A DNA stretch of 64,000 nucleotides from Citrobacter amalonaticus. Lineage in GTDB: Bacteria > Pseudomonadota > Gammaproteobacteria > Enterobacterales > Enterobacteriaceae. Shown one piece after another: positions 50,671 through 61,686 of the stretch. The DNA lies in assembly GCF_002918555.1 (NCBI RefSeq), contig NZ_PQMB01000007.1:1-64000 (forward strand), written 5' to 3'. Position numbers and translations under genes: made by a program. Position 1 is the stretch's first letter, and each line of letters starts with the position of its first letter. The notes under the pieces are model-generated. The model had not been told where the DNA came from. It saw only the letters and a program-made list of their open reading frames with translations, and did not search any database.

Positions 50671-51549
50671 ATGAAATATTCCTTAGGGCCGGTGCTCTGG
50701 TACTGGCCAAAAGAGACGCTGGAAGATTTTTATCAGCAGGCAGCCACCAGCAGCGCCGACGTTATCTATCTTGGTGAGGCCGTATGCAGCAAGCGTCGGG
50801 CCACCAAAGTCAGCGACTGGCTGGATATGGCCAAATCGCTCGCCGGCAGCGGCAAGCAGGTTGTGCTCTCCACGCTGGCACTGGTGCAAGCCTCTTCTGA
50901 ACTGAACGAGCTGAAACGCTACGTGGAGAATGGCGACTTTTTACTGGAGGCCAGCGATCTGGGCGTGGTGAACATGTGTGCCGACCGCAAGCTGCCGTTT
51001 GTCGCCGGGCATGCGCTTAACTGCTACAACGCGGTAACCCTGCGTTTACTGCTCAGACAGGGTATGATGCGCTGGTGTATGCCGGTAGAGCTTTCGCGCG
51101 ACTGGCTGGTCAATCTGCTCAACCAGTGTGAAGAGCTGGGTATTCGCAATCAGTTTGAAGTAGAGGTGCTGAGCTACGGGCATCTGCCGCTGGCGTACTC
51201 TGCCCGCTGCTTTACCGCACGCTCTGAAGACCGTCCAAAAGATGAGTGTGAAACCTGCTGCATCAAATACCCGAATGGTCGCAACGTGCTGTCGCAGGAG
51301 AATCAACAGGTCTTTGTCCTCAACGGCATCCAGACCATGAGCGGCTATGTCTATAACCTGGGTAACGAGCTGACATCGATGCAGGGTCTGGTTGATATTG
51401 TGCGTCTGTCCCCTTCAGGCAGCGACACGTTCGCCATGCTCGACGCCTTCCGCGCCAATGAAAGTGGCAATGCGCCGCTGACGCTTGCTGCGCACAGCGA
51501 CTGCAACGGTTACTGGAAACGGCTGGCTGGTCTTGAACTACAGCCGTGA
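50671..51549 (+). CDS. ubiV: O2-independent ubiquinone hydroxylase subunit UbiV
   Basis: 292 aa from ATG 50671 (MKYSLGPVLWYWPKETL), after GGGAAGCA. Cluster cysteines in GEAVCSKRRA, SARCFTARS and DECETCCIKYPNG. Forms a heterodimer with UbiU. Confidence 0.95.
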   Translation: MKYSLGPVLWYWPKETLEDFYQQAATSSADVIYLGEAVCSKRRATKVSDWLDMAKSLAGSGKQVVLSTLALVQASSELNELKRYVENGDFLLEASDLGVVNMCADRKLPFVAGHALNCYNAVTLRLLLRQGMMRWCMPVELSRDWLVNLLNQCEELGIRNQFEVEVLSYGHLPLAYSARCFTARSEDRPKDECETCCIKYPNGRNVLSQENQQVFVLNGIQTMSGYVYNLGNELTSMQGLVDIVRLSPSGSDTFAMLDAFRANESGNAPLTLAAHSDCNGYWKRLAGLELQP

Positions 51550-51629
51550 TTAATAGCTCACTTTGTTAACAACACTCGCTATTCTTTAATGCAGTATGAC
51601 AAGATTAACGGGCAACAAAGTGAGCCATT

Positions 51630-52637
51630 ATGACTGACAAAACCATTCCGTTCTCGGTGCTGGATCTGGCGCCGATTCCCGAAGGTACCTGCGCGAAAGA
51701 GGCCTTCTCGCACTCTCTGGATCTCGCTCGCCTCGCGGAAAAGCGGGGCTATCACCGCTACTGGCTGGCGGAACATCACAACATGACCGGTATTGCCAGC
51801 GCTGCGACCTCTGTGCTGATTGGCTATCTGGCTGCCAATACCACCACGCTGCATCTTGGTTCTGGCGGCGTTATGCTGCCCAACCATTCCCCGCTGGTGA
51901 TCGCCGAGCAGTTTGGCACGCTGAACACGCTCTATCCGGGACGTATCGATCTGGGTTTAGGCCGCGCACCGGGCAGCGACCAGCGCACCATGATGGCGCT
52001 ACGCCGTCACATGAGCGGTGATATCGATAATTTCCCACGCGACGTTGCAGAACTGGTGGACTGGTTCGATGCCACCGATCCCAATCCGCACGTGCGCCCG
52101 GTTCCGGGCTATGGCGAGAAAATCCCGGTATGGCTGTTAGGCTCCAGTCTCTATAGTGCGCAGCTGGCGGCCCAGTTCGGCCTGCCATTTGCCTTCGCCT
52201 CCCATTTTGCGCCGGACATGCTGCATCAGGCATTGCATCTGTATCGCACACAGTTCAGGCCGTCTGCGCGACTGGAAAAACCGTACGCGATGGTGTGCAT
52301 CAACATCATTACCGCCGACAGTAACCGCGATGCGGAATTCCTGTTTACCTCCATGCAGCAGGCGTTTGTGAAACTGCGTCGAGGAGAAACAGGTCAGCTT
52401 CCGCCTCCGGTAGACAATATGCATCAGCTATGGTCTGCCTCCGAGCAGTACGGTGTGCAGCAAGCGCTGAGCATGTCCCTGGTGGGTGACAAAACAAAAG
52501 TTCGCCACGGACTGGAATCAATTCTGCGCGAGACGCAGGCGGATGAAATAATGGTTAACGGACAGATTTTCGATCATCAGGCGCGGCTGCATTCGTTTGA
52601 CCTGGCGATGCAGGTCAGGGAGGAATTGCTGGGGTAG
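51630..52637 (+). CDS. yhbW: YhbW, luciferase-like flavin monooxygenase
   Basis: 335 aa, TIM-barrel bacterial luciferase family. [18 protein letters not shown] at the start, YWLAEHHNM and [20 protein letters not shown] are family blocks, and [13 protein letters not shown] binds FMN. Substrate unknown. A REP element follows, separating it from convergent mtr. Confidence 0.92.
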   Translation: MTDKTIPFSVLDLAPIPEGTCAKEAFSHSLDLARLAEKRGYHRYWLAEHHNMTGIASAATSVLIGYLAANTTTLHLGSGGVMLPNHSPLVIAEQFGTLNTLYPGRIDLGLGRAPGSDQRTMMALRRHMSGDIDNFPRDVAELVDWFDATDPNPHVRPVPGYGEKIPVWLLGSSLYSAQLAAQFGLPFAFASHFAPDMLHQALHLYRTQFRPSARLEKPYAMVCINIITADSNRDAEFLFTSMQQAFVKLRRGETGQLPPPVDNMHQLWSASEQYGVQQALSMSLVGDKTKVRHGLESILRETQADEIMVNGQIFDHQARLHSFDLAMQVREELLG

Positions 52638-52644
52638 ATATTTT

Positions 52645-52717
52645 GCCTGGTGGCGCTGCACTTACCGGGCCTACAGGATCGAGCAGGCCGGATAAGGCGT
52701 AGCCGCCATCCGGCTTT
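52645..52717. repeat. REP/BIME between yhbW and mtr
   Basis: Two inverted REP units (GCCTGGTGGCGCTGC...CCGGGCCTAC and GGCCGGATAAGGCG...CCATCCGGC) between convergent genes. Confidence 0.8.
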
Positions 52718-52721
52718 TTAT

Positions 52722-53966
52722 TTACTGATACACCGGCAACAGGTTAAAGCTCGAAAGGATATGCACCAGCGCGTTACCCACGCCAAACACCAGAATCAGG
52801 ACAATCATCGGCTTGCCACCCCAGACGCGGAATTTCGGGCTACCGAAGCGTTGGCGTGATTTACGTGCCAGTAGCGCCGGAACAATCGCCGCCCAGATCG
52901 TTGCCGCCAGCCCTGCGTAACCAATAGCGTAGAGGAATCCGTTCGGCCACAGCAGACCGCCCACAACCGGCGGTGTAAAGGTGAGTAGCGCGGTTTTAAA
53001 ACGTCCCATTGCGGAATCATCAAAACCAAACAGATCCGCCAGATAATCAAACAGACCGAGCGTTACGCCGAGGAAAGAACTCGCCACCGCAAAGTTGGAG
53101 AATACCACCAACAGCAGATCCAGACTGCGACTGTTCAGCACACCGCTCAGCGCCTGCACCAGCACATCTATGTTACCGCCCTTCTGTGCAATACCGATAA
53201 ACGCCGGGCGTGGGATATTACCCATCGTGCCCAATAACCAGACGGTGTACAGCACCAGCGCCAGCAGCGTACCGTAGATCAGGCACTTAACAATGGTACG
53301 CGGGTCCTTACCGTAATACTTCATCAGGCTTGGTACATTACCGTGATAGCCGAATGATGCCAGACAAAATGGCAGCGTCATCAGCAGATACGGCGTATAT
53401 GACGCGTTGCTTTCCGCAACGTTGAACAACGTGGCAGGCTGGACATGCCCCAGCAGGCTACCGAAGGTCAGGAAGAAAGTAATCACTTTCGCCCCCAGCA
53501 CAATCGCCGTCATCCGGCTGACCGCCTTCGTACTCAGCCACACCACAAACGCCACCAGTAAGGCAAACGCAAAACCTGCCGCTCTCGCAGGCACATTCAG
53601 TGACATTTCAGCAAAGGTATGATGCAGAATCGAACCGCTCGCAGAAATGTACGCATAGGTCAGGATATAGAGCACGAAGGCAATTGAAATACCGTTCACC
53701 ACGTTCCAGCCCTTACCCAGCAGGTCTTTGGTGATGGTGTCGAAGCTGGCGCCAATCCGGTAGTTAAGGTTTGCTTCAAGAATCATTAGCCCGGAATGCA
53801 GCATGCAGAACCAGGTAAAGACCAGCGCCGCCATTGACCAGAAGAACCAGCTACCCGCCATAACCACCGGCAGGGAGAACATCCCCGCGCCAATAATGGT
53901 GCCGCCGATGATCACCACGCCGCCAAGCAGCGAAGGTGACGTTTGGGTGGTGGTTAGTGTTGCCAT
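52722..53966 (-). CDS. mtr: High-affinity tryptophan permease Mtr
   Basis: 414 aa, HAAAP family with 11 membrane segments. [20 protein letters not shown] is the first-helix motif, and [20 protein letters not shown] is conserved. Tryptophan:H+ symport across the inner membrane. A TrpR-type operator lies 54 bases before the ATG, so repression by tryptophan is expected. Confidence 0.95.
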   Translation of the reverse strand: MATLTTTQTSPSLLGGVVIIGGTIIGAGMFSLPVVMAGSWFFWSMAALVFTWFCMLHSGLMILEANLNYRIGASFDTITKDLLGKGWNVVNGISIAFVLYILTYAYISASGSILHHTFAEMSLNVPARAAGFAFALLVAFVVWLSTKAVSRMTAIVLGAKVITFFLTFGSLLGHVQPATLFNVAESNASYTPYLLMTLPFCLASFGYHGNVPSLMKYYGKDPRTIVKCLIYGTLLALVLYTVWLLGTMGNIPRPAFIGIAQKGGNIDVLVQALSGVLNSRSLDLLLVVFSNFAVASSFLGVTLGLFDYLADLFGFDDSAMGRFKTALLTFTPPVVGGLLWPNGFLYAIGYAGLAATIWAAIVPALLARKSRQRFGSPKFRVWGGKPMIVLILVFGVGNALVHILSSFNLLPVYQ

Positions 53967-54019
53967 TCCGCCTTCTCTCCAGTCAATTATTTTGCTATCG
54001 CATTTTAATGTGTCGCACT

Positions 54020-54037
54020 GTACCAGTACACGAGTAC
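54020..54037 (-). promoter_or_regulatory. TrpR operator of mtr
   Basis: The minus strand reads GTACTCGTGTACTGGTAC, close to the trp operator consensus GNACTAGTTNNCTAGNAC. This matches the E. coli mtr operator from memory. Confidence 0.8.
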
Positions 54038-54053
54038 AAAAGAAATAAAAAAA

Positions 54054-54078
54054 AGCCCCGATGAGTGTTATCGGGGCT
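54054..54078 (-). terminator. deaD terminator
   Basis: Perfect 9-bp stem AGCCCCGAT/ATCGGGGCT with a 7-base loop, followed on the minus strand by TTTTTTTATTTC. Confidence 0.92.
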
Positions 54079-54120
54079 GTATATTTTACTTTACGGTATT
54101 AAACCGTGATTTCGCATGGA

Positions 54121-56034
54121 TTACGCATCACCACCGAAACGACGGCGACCAGCGGAATCATCGCGGCGTGGGGCAGAAGAATCATCACGGCGCGGGGCAC
54201 GACCTTCACGACGTTCGCCGCTGAAACGACGACCATCACCACGGCCACCCTCGCGACGCTCACCGCCAAAACTACGACCGCCTTCACGACGCTCGCCGCC
54301 GAAGCTGCGACCACCGCCACGACGCTCACCACCGGTGTGTGGCTGTGCATCGCCGACCAGCTGCATGTTCATTGGCTTGTTCAGGATGCGAGTACGCGTA
54401 AAGTGCTGCAGTACTTCACCAGGCATACCTTTTGGCAGCTCAATGGTGGAGTGAGAAGCGAACAGTTTGATGTTACCGATGTAGCGGCTGCTGATATCGC
54501 CTTCGTTAGCAATCGCACCAACGATATGACGAACTTCAACACCATCATCACGACCCACTTCAATGCGGTACAGCTGCATATCGCCAACATCACGACGTTC
54601 ACGACGCGGACGATCTTCACGGTCGCCACGCGGGCTACGATCGTTACGATCGCGCGGACCACGGTCATCACGATCGCGGGATTCGCGACGCGGGCGCATC
54701 GGCGCATCCGGCGGCAGGATCAGCGGACGTTCACCCTGGGCCATCTTCAGCAGAGCGGCTGCCAGCGTTTCCATATCCAGCTCTTCGTCTTCCGCAGTCG
54801 GCTGCAGATTCGCCAGCAGTGCACGGTACTGATCCAGATCGCTGCTTTCCAGCTGCTGCTGAACTTTCGCGGCAAATTTTTCCAGACGACGTTTGCCCAG
54901 CAGTTCTGCGTTCGGCAGTTCAACTTCCGGAATGGTCAGCTTCATGGTGCGTTCGATGTTACGCAGCAGACGACGCTCGCGGTTCTCAACGAACAGCAGT
55001 GCACGACCCGCACGGCCCGCACGACCGGTACGACCGATACGGTGAACGTAAGACTCAGAATCCATCGGGATGTCGTAGTTCACAACCAGGCTGATACGCT
55101 CAACGTCCAGACCACGGGCCGCAACGTCGGTAGCAATCAGGATATCCAGACGACCATCTTTCAGGCGCTCCAGGGTCTGCTCACGCAGCGCCTGGTTCAT
55201 GTCGCCGTTCAGTGCGGCGCTGTTGTAACCGCTACGCTCCAGCGCTTCAGCCACTTCCAGGGTCGCGTTTTTGGTACGAACGAAGATAATCGCCGCATCA
55301 AAGTCTTCCGCTTCCAGGAAACGCACCAGCGCTTCGTTTTTACGCATACCCCAGACAGTCCAGTAGCTCTGGCTGATGTCCGGACGGGTCGTCACGCTGG
55401 ACTGAATGCGTACTTCCTGCGGCTCTTTCATGAAGCGACGGGTAATACGACGAATGGCTTCCGGCATGGTGGCAGAGAACAGGGCGGTCTGATGACCTTC
55501 CGGGATCTGCGCCATGATGGTTTCAACGTCTTCGATGAAGCCCATACGCAGCATTTCATCGGCTTCGTCCAGAACCAGACCGCTCAGTTTAGAGAGATCC
55601 AGCGTGCCACGTTTTAAGTGATCAAGCAGACGTCCCGGCGTACCGACGACGATCTGCGGCCCCTGACGCAGGGCACGTAACTGCACGTCATAACGCTGGC
55701 CGCCGTACAGGGCAACCACGTTCACGCCGCGCATATGTTTAGAGAAATCCGTCATGGCTTCTGCTACCTGAACCGCCAGTTCGCGGGTCGGTGCCAGCAC
55801 CAGAATCTGAGGTGCCTTCAGCTCGGGATCAAGATTTTGCAGCAGCGGTAAGGAGAATGCTGCAGTTTTGCCGCTACCTGTCTGGGCCATACCCAGAACA
55901 TCGCGACCGCCCAGCAGATGCGGAATGCACTCTGCCTGGATTGGAGATGGTTTTTCGTAACCCAGATCGTTAAGGGCTTCAAGGATAGGAGCCTTCAGCC
56001 CCAGATCTGCAAAAGTGGTTTCGAATTCAGCCAT
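54121..56034 (-). CDS. deaD: ATP-dependent RNA helicase DeaD (CsdA)
   Basis: 637 aa with ATG 56034 ([13 protein letters not shown]). Helicase motifs: Q motif with [38 protein letters not shown], and [13 protein letters not shown]. Then an RNA-binding domain ([20 protein letters not shown]) and a basic Arg/Gly tail with several GERREGGR-type repeats. One more repeat than E. coli explains the extra ~8 residues. Cold-shock helicase for ribosome assembly and mRNA decay. Its start overlaps yrbN. Confidence 0.96.
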
Positions 56035-56107
56035 GTAGTACGTGTGCCTCAAAATTAATGGCGGCCAGTCTACATAACTCATCATGAAATTGATCTGCAA
56101 TTTTCAT
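56027..56107 (-). CDS. yrbN: Small protein YrbN overlapping the start of deaD
   Basis: 26 aa, [20 protein letters not shown] followed by AHVLHG and TGA. It matches the known E. coli YrbN in length and sequence as I recall it. The stop lies inside the first codons of deaD (ATGGCTGA), which suggests coupled translation of deaD. The long leader makes it a possible regulatory uORF. Confidence 0.85.
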
Positions 56108-56212
56108 TGAAAAGTGTGAACCGGCTCAAAGTAGGTGTATTAACGAACAACAACGCCCTCACCCGCAAAGGTGATGGCAATCAAAAAGATTACGGGCTGA
56201 TGTATTCGTCAG

Positions 56213-57097
56213 CTATTGCTGGTCCGATTCTGCCAGGTCATCTTGGTCCTGGCCCAGGAGCGATAATTCCAACAATGCATATCGGTGCTCAACAAAGTTA
56301 TGAACGTTGTTAGCCACCGCCAGTTTGAACAGAGCCTTAGCGCTGTCCAAATCCCCCAGACTTAGGTAGTACTTACCTAAATAGAAGTTGGTTTCACTGA
56401 GATGCTCAGCGAGCGAGGTGTTATCCGTTGCGTCCGCCTTGAGCCTTTCCATCAGCGTTGATTCGCTAATGTTGCCCAGGTAGAACTCGACAATGTTCCA
56501 TCCCCATTGCTCTTTATCCGATTTCTCGAAACGTTGCTTCAACGCTTCTTTAGCCTGCTTCTCATCGAGCTTCTGCTCAGCGAGATAAAGCCACAGACTG
56601 CGGAAAGGATCATTGGGATCGTCTTGATAAAACGCCAGCAGATCATCTTGCGCTAATTTATCGCGACCGCCGTAATACAATGCGATACCGCGATTCAGGT
56701 GCGCGTAGTTATAAGTTGGATCAAGCTCAAGTACAGAATCAAACGCTTCATAGGCAGCATCAAAATTGCCTGCCTGCGTTAAATAAATGCCTAAGTAATT
56801 GAATACTTCAGGCATATCTGGTCGGATTGCCAGCGCTTGTGAAAAATCATTTCGCGCTAATGCTCTCAAACCGAGACTATCATACAACACTCCGCGCTCA
56901 TATAAAAGCTGTGCGCGTTCGTCATCGGTCAAAGCCCGACTGGCAAGAATTTGTTCCATACGTGCCAGAATCACTTCTTGCTGTAAAGTCGGTTGCAATG
57001 GTACCGCGAGGACTTCACTTTTACGCCAGGCAGTATTACTGCATCCTGCAAGCGTGAGTGCTGTCGCAACGAAACACCAGCGCAAAAAAGGCTTCAT
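56213..57097 (-). CDS. nlpI: Outer-membrane lipoprotein NlpI
   Basis: 294 aa with ATG 57097. Signal peptide with lipobox LTLAGC, then TPR repeats ([59 protein letters not shown]). Adaptor for envelope hydrolases, including Prc-mediated MepS turnover. Lies after pnp on the same strand and before deaD. Confidence 0.96.
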   Translation of the reverse strand: MKPFLRWCFVATALTLAGCSNTAWRKSEVLAVPLQPTLQQEVILARMEQILASRALTDDERAQLLYERGVLYDSLGLRALARNDFSQALAIRPDMPEVFNYLGIYLTQAGNFDAAYEAFDSVLELDPTYNYAHLNRGIALYYGGRDKLAQDDLLAFYQDDPNDPFRSLWLYLAEQKLDEKQAKEALKQRFEKSDKEQWGWNIVEFYLGNISESTLMERLKADATDNTSLAEHLSETNFYLGKYYLSLGDLDSAKALFKLAVANNVHNFVEHRYALLELSLLGQDQDDLAESDQQ

Positions 57098-57173
57098 TTC
57101 CCACTCCCGAAGACAACGGTTGAATGAACGTCCTGTTCCCGGCAGCTCAACAAGGCATCCAGCCAGGTCAAAG

Positions 57174-57194
57174 GCCCTCCGCAACGCGGAGGGC
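57174..57194 (-). terminator. Hairpin after pnp
   Basis: Perfect 9-bp stem GCCCTCCGC/GCGGAGGGC with a 3-base loop, 12 bases past the pnp stop. It has little T-run, so it may be partial termination or mRNA protection before nlpI. Confidence 0.7.
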
Positions 57195-57205
57195 AAATGG
57201 CAACC

Positions 57206-59341
57206 TTACTCGCCCTGCTCGCTCGCCGGAGCTTCCGGCGCAGCAGCTGGCTGAGACTGCTCAGTTGCTTCTTTAATGCTCAGACGTACGCGGCCCTGGC
57301 GATCAACTTCCAGAACTTTAACCGGTACTTCCTGCCCCATCTGCAGATAGTCAGTCACTTTCTCAACACGCTTGTCAGCAATCTGAGAAATATGAACCAG
57401 ACCTTCTTTACCGCCGCCGATGGCAACAAACGCGCCAAAATCAACGATACGAGTCACTTTACCATTGTAAATACGGCCTACTTCGATTTCCGCGGTGATC
57501 TCTTCGATACGACGAATAGCGAATTTCGCTTTTTCACCGTCGGTCGCAGCGATCTTCACAGTACCGTCATCTTCGATTTCGATGGTAGTGCCGGTCTCTT
57601 CGGTCAGCGCACGGATAACAGAACCGCCCTTACCGATAACATCTTTGATTTTATCCGGATTGATCTTGATGGTGTGGATACGCGGAGCGAACTGAGAAAT
57701 GTCGCCACGCGGCGCGTTAATCGCCTGTTCCATCACGCCCAGGATGTGCAGACGCGCACCTTTAGCCTGGTTCAGAGCAACCTGCATGATCTCTTTGGTG
57801 ATACCTTCAATTTTGATATCCATCTGCAGTGCAGAGATACCGTCGCGGGAGCCCGCCACTTTGAAGTCCATATCGCCCAGGTGGTCTTCGTCGCCCAGAA
57901 TGTCAGACAGAACAACAAAGTTGTCGCCTTCTTTCACCAGACCCATTGCGATGCCCGCAACGGCTGCTTTAATCGGCACGCCTGCGTCCATCAGCGCCAG
58001 GGAAGCGCCACATACGGAAGCCATAGAAGAAGAACCGTTGGATTCGGTGATTTCAGAAACCACGCGAACGGTATACGGGAATTTGTCCATTTCCGGCATA
58101 ACCGCCAGGACACCGCGCTTCGCCAGACGACCGTGGCCGATTTCACGACGCTTCGGAGAACCGACCATGCCGGTTTCGCCTACAGAGTACGGAGGGAAGT
58201 TATAGTGGAACAGGAAGCTGTCAGTACGCTCGCCCATCAGTTCGTCAAGAACCTGCGCGTCGCGTGCAGTACCCAGCGTTGCGGTAACCAGCGCCTGAGT
58301 TTCACCACGGGTGAACAGCGCAGAACCGTGAGTACGCGGCAGTACGCCAGTACGCACATCCAGACCACGAATCATGTCTTTTTCACGACCATCGATGCGC
58401 GGCTCGCCTGCCAGTACGCGGCTACGTACAACGTTTTTCTCGATAGCGTGCAGGATTTCACCCAGCTCGTTAGCGTCCAGGGTTTCATCTTCTGCAACCA
58501 GCGTAGCGATGGTTTCAGATTTGATCACGTCAACCTGAGCATAACGCTCCTGCTTGTCGGTGATACGGTAAGCATCGCTCAGACGAGATTCTGCCAGCGC
58601 AGCCACACGAGCGTTCAGCGCTTCGTTTACGGCTTCCGGCTGCCAGTCCCAACGTGGTTTACCAGCTTCTTTCACCAGGTCGTTGATAGCCTGGATAACA
58701 ACCTGCTGCTGTTCATGGCCGAATACGACCGCGCCCAGCATCTGATCTTCGCTCAGCAGTTCAGCTTCGGATTCAACCATCAGTACAGCGGCTTCGGTAC
58801 CGGCAACAACCAGGTCCAGCTTGCTCTCTTTCAACTCGTCCTGAGTCGGGTTCAGTACGTACTGGTCATTGATATAACCAACACGTGCAGAACCAATCGG
58901 GCCGTTGAACGGAATACCAGACAGGGACAGCGCGGCGGAAGCACCAATCATCGCCACGATATCCGGGTTAACCTGTGGGTTAACGGAAACAACGGTCGCG
59001 ATAACCTGAACTTCGTTCACGAAACCTTCCGGGAACAGCGGGCGAACCGGGCGGTCAATCAGACGCGCGATCAAGGTTTCGCCTTCGCTAGGGCGGCCTT
59101 CACGACGGAAGAAGCTACCCGGGATACGGCCAGCAGCGTAGGTACGCTCCTGATAGTTAACGGTTAGCGGGAAGAAATCCTGGCCCGGCTTCGCTTTTTT
59201 CTGGCCGACAACGGTAACAAATACCGCGGTGTCATCCATGCTAACCATAACTGCGGCAGTGGCCTGACGCGCCATCATGCCGGTTTCCAGCGTAACGGTA
59301 TGCTGACCGTACTGGAATTTACGAACGATCGGATTAAGCAA
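57206..59341 (-). CDS. pnp: Polyribonucleotide nucleotidyltransferase (PNPase)
   Basis: 711 aa from a TTG at 59341 (AAAGGATATTATTTTGCTTAATCCG), the known E. coli start type and length. Two RNase PH domains, with catalytic residues in [20 protein letters not shown] domain with [15 protein letters not shown]1 domain with [21 protein letters not shown] phosphorolytic 3'-5' exonuclease and part of the degradosome. Confidence 0.97.
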   Translation of the reverse strand: MLNPIVRKFQYGQHTVTLETGMMARQATAAVMVSMDDTAVFVTVVGQKKAKPGQDFFPLTVNYQERTYAAGRIPGSFFRREGRPSEGETLIARLIDRPVRPLFPEGFVNEVQVIATVVSVNPQVNPDIVAMIGASAALSLSGIPFNGPIGSARVGYINDQYVLNPTQDELKESKLDLVVAGTEAAVLMVESEAELLSEDQMLGAVVFGHEQQQVVIQAINDLVKEAGKPRWDWQPEAVNEALNARVAALAESRLSDAYRITDKQERYAQVDVIKSETIATLVAEDETLDANELGEILHAIEKNVVRSRVLAGEPRIDGREKDMIRGLDVRTGVLPRTHGSALFTRGETQALVTATLGTARDAQVLDELMGERTDSFLFHYNFPPYSVGETGMVGSPKRREIGHGRLAKRGVLAVMPEMDKFPYTVRVVSEITESNGSSSMASVCGASLALMDAGVPIKAAVAGIAMGLVKEGDNFVVLSDILGDEDHLGDMDFKVAGSRDGISALQMDIKIEGITKEIMQVALNQAKGARLHILGVMEQAINAPRGDISQFAPRIHTIKINPDKIKDVIGKGGSVIRALTEETGTTIEIEDDGTVKIAATDGEKAKFAIRRIEEITAEIEVGRIYNGKVTRIVDFGAFVAIGGGKEGLVHISQIADKRVEKVTDYLQMGQEVPVKVLEVDRQGRVRLSIKEATEQSQPAAAPEAPASEQGE

Positions 59342-59540
59342 AATAATATCCTTTCCAATTTTTGACAGCACTATATTGCGCTGTCGTTAATACCCGATCT
59401 TCTGCGCATCCTCGCGACTAATGACAACCCTAACCCACTCTATTGGGTAAAGCCTCTCATTAGCCGCGCGAACCTCTGCAACGGAAGATCATTCATAGCA
59501 ACAATACATTAGTTTCCAGTGAATTGCTGCCATCCGCTTG
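59342..59540 (-). promoter_or_regulatory. pnp leader with stem-loops
   Basis: About 200 bases between rpsO terminator and pnp. Self-complementary segments (GAGAGG...CCTCTC type around 59450-59480) fit the known RNase III-processed leader hairpin through which PNPase represses its own synthesis. The hairpin was judged by eye only. Confidence 0.5.
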
Positions 59541-59569
59541 AAAAAAGGGGCCATTAAGGCCCCCTTTTT
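59541..59569 (-). terminator. rpsO terminator
   Basis: AAAAAGGGGCC/GGCCCCCTTTTT with a 5-base loop; T-run on the minus strand. In E. coli the equivalent allows read-through into pnp. Confidence 0.9.
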
Positions 59570-59585
59570 CTGAAACTCGCAAGAA

Positions 59586-59924
<339 letters not shown>

Positions 59925-60128
59925 TTATCTTTCAAACTGCCTTTGTGTTGGCTGCGTCCGCTCACCTCAGTTACCTACTTGCGTAAGCTCCTGAGGATCA
60001 TCAGACTTGCCGCCCTGATGCAGCCCGAATGATTTTGTGTACACGCCCGCAGATTGTTAAACAATTTACGCGACGTTAAGCGGCAGTATTCTACTCGCAG
60101 CGCTCCCTTATCGCAAGACGGAGCAGCG

Positions 60129-61073
60129 TTATGCAGGATACTCCACCACTAACCGGCGAGGCGCGACGCGACCTTCGTCGTCGATCTCCCCCATGCCGAT
60201 AAATTTACCGTCATCACCTTCCGTAACACGTACCAGTCCATTAAGCGGTGCCCCTGTAGTTCGAACCGGGTTACCATTTTTAAAATAGACGGAGGAGGTT
60301 AACGGAATGTTGACTACCGGGTAGTCCGAAGCGGGACTGTCCATTGGCATCAGTAATGGATCGAGCAACTGCGCCGCCGCGACACCCTGCTGTTCAGCCT
60401 GATCAACCAGGCTTTGCAGATGCTCCAGCGTCACCATGCGATCAACCGGATATTTACTGACCGTCAGACGGCGCAGGTACGTCACGTGCGCGCCGCATCC
60501 CAGCTTTTCACCCAAGTCGTCAATGATGGTACGAATATAGGTGCCTTTCGAACAGTGAACTTCCAGCTCCAGCTCATTACCTTCGTGGCGAATAAACAGC
60601 AGTTCGTAGACGGTAATCGGACGTGCTTCCCGAGGAACTTCAATCCCCTGACGGGCATATTCATAGAGCTTCTTGCCCTGATACTTCAACGCCGAGTACA
60701 TCGACGGGATCTGCTCGATATCGCCGCGGAAGGTCTCCAGCGCAGCCGCTAACTGCTCTGCGGTGAAGATTACCGGACGCTCCTGCACAATTTGTCCATC
60801 AGCATCAGAAGTGTCAGTACGCTGTCCCAGGCGGGCAATCACGCGATAGCGTTTGTCGGAATCCAACAGGTACTGCGAAAATTTTGTCGCTTCACCGAGG
60901 CAAATCGGCAGCATACCGGTCGCCAGCGGATCCAGCGCGCCAGTATGCCCTGCACGGTTGGCGTTGTAGATGCGCTTAACTTTTTGCAGCACGTCATTGC
61001 TGGACATACCCTGCGGCTTATCGAGCAGCAGGACGCCGTGAATGTCGCGGCCACGACGACGAGGACGACTCAT
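60129..61073 (-). CDS. truB: tRNA pseudouridine-55 synthase TruB
   Basis: 314 aa. Catalytic aspartate in [40 protein letters not shown] and C-terminal PUA-like domain. Modifies U55 in all tRNAs. Its ATG overlaps the rbfA stop by one base, so the genes are coupled. Confidence 0.97.
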   Translation of the reverse strand: MSRPRRRGRDIHGVLLLDKPQGMSSNDVLQKVKRIYNANRAGHTGALDPLATGMLPICLGEATKFSQYLLDSDKRYRVIARLGQRTDTSDADGQIVQERPVIFTAEQLAAALETFRGDIEQIPSMYSALKYQGKKLYEYARQGIEVPREARPITVYELLFIRHEGNELELEVHCSKGTYIRTIIDDLGEKLGCGAHVTYLRRLTVSKYPVDRMVTLEHLQSLVDQAEQQGVAAAQLLDPLLMPMDSPASDYPVVNIPLTSSVYFKNGNPVRTTGAPLNGLVRVTEGDDGKFIGMGEIDDEGRVAPRRLVVEYPA

Positions 61074-61474
61074 CAGTCCTCCTTGCTGTCGTCCGGATTC
61101 ACACGACGCTCTTCGTCATGCTTCACCACGTTAGTCACCAGGTTAGACATGCGCATCCCTTCAACCAGCGAGTTGTCGTAGAAGAAGGTCAGTTCCGGCA
61201 CGATACGCAGGCGCATAGCTTTGCCCAGCAGAGAGCGGATAAAACCCGAAGCTTCCTGCAACGCTTTGATACCCGCTTTAACCGCGTCTTCATCTTTGTC
61301 GTTCAGGAAGGTGACATACACTTTGGCATAGGCCAGGTCACGGGACATCTCTACGCCAGAGACGGTCGTCATCATACCCAGACGCGGGTCTTTAATTTCG
61401 CGCTGCAGGATGATTGCGATCTCTTTTTGCATTTCCTGCGCCACGCGCTGCGGGCGACCAAATTCTTTCGCCAT
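61073..61474 (-). CDS. rbfA: Ribosome-binding factor A
   Basis: 133 aa with ATG 61474 ([19 protein letters not shown]), good GAGAATT-spaced site. KH-like fold. Needed for 16S 5' end maturation and cold growth. Upstream extension of the frame lies in a terminator and REP region and is not coding. Confidence 0.97.
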
Positions 61475-61492
61475 AATAAATTCTCCAGACAA

Positions 61493-61515
61493 AAAAGGGG
61501 CAATCAGCCCCTTTT
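61493..61515 (-). terminator. Hairpin between infB and rbfA
   Basis: Perfect stem AAAAGGGGC/GCCCCTTTT with a 5-base loop, ending in T's on the minus strand. Likely a partial terminator within the metY-infB operon. Confidence 0.75.
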
Positions 61516-61522
61516 GAAATTC

Positions 61523-61553
61523 ATGCCGGGTGGCGCTTCGCTTACCCGGCCTA
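61523..61553. repeat. REP unit between infB and rbfA
   Basis: GCCGGGTGGCGCTTCGC followed by TTACCCGGCC, a single REP palindrome. Confidence 0.75.
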
Positions 61554-61686
61554 CGCAAAACAATCTTCTCAGTATTCTGGGTTGCGACAAGGCGGCAAGG
61601 GCGTGAATCCCCGGTCACACAGATAACGATGTGACCGGGCTGAACGCACGTAGCCAACGCAGTGGCGGCCCGAAAGACGACGAAGA

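Noticed and set aside
54106-55617. 503-codon plus-strand ORF opposite deaD
   Set aside because: Composition is T/R/F/Q-rich with no known domain. It is the antisense shadow of a highly biased, conserved helicase gene.
57197-59167. 656-codon plus-strand ORF opposite pnp
   Set aside because: Antisense of a strongly codon-biased gene; low-complexity N/Q/H/R/F composition and no ribosome site.
61475-61657. 61-codon upstream extension of rbfA
   Set aside because: It covers a terminator hairpin and a REP unit; the ATG at 61474 is the family start.
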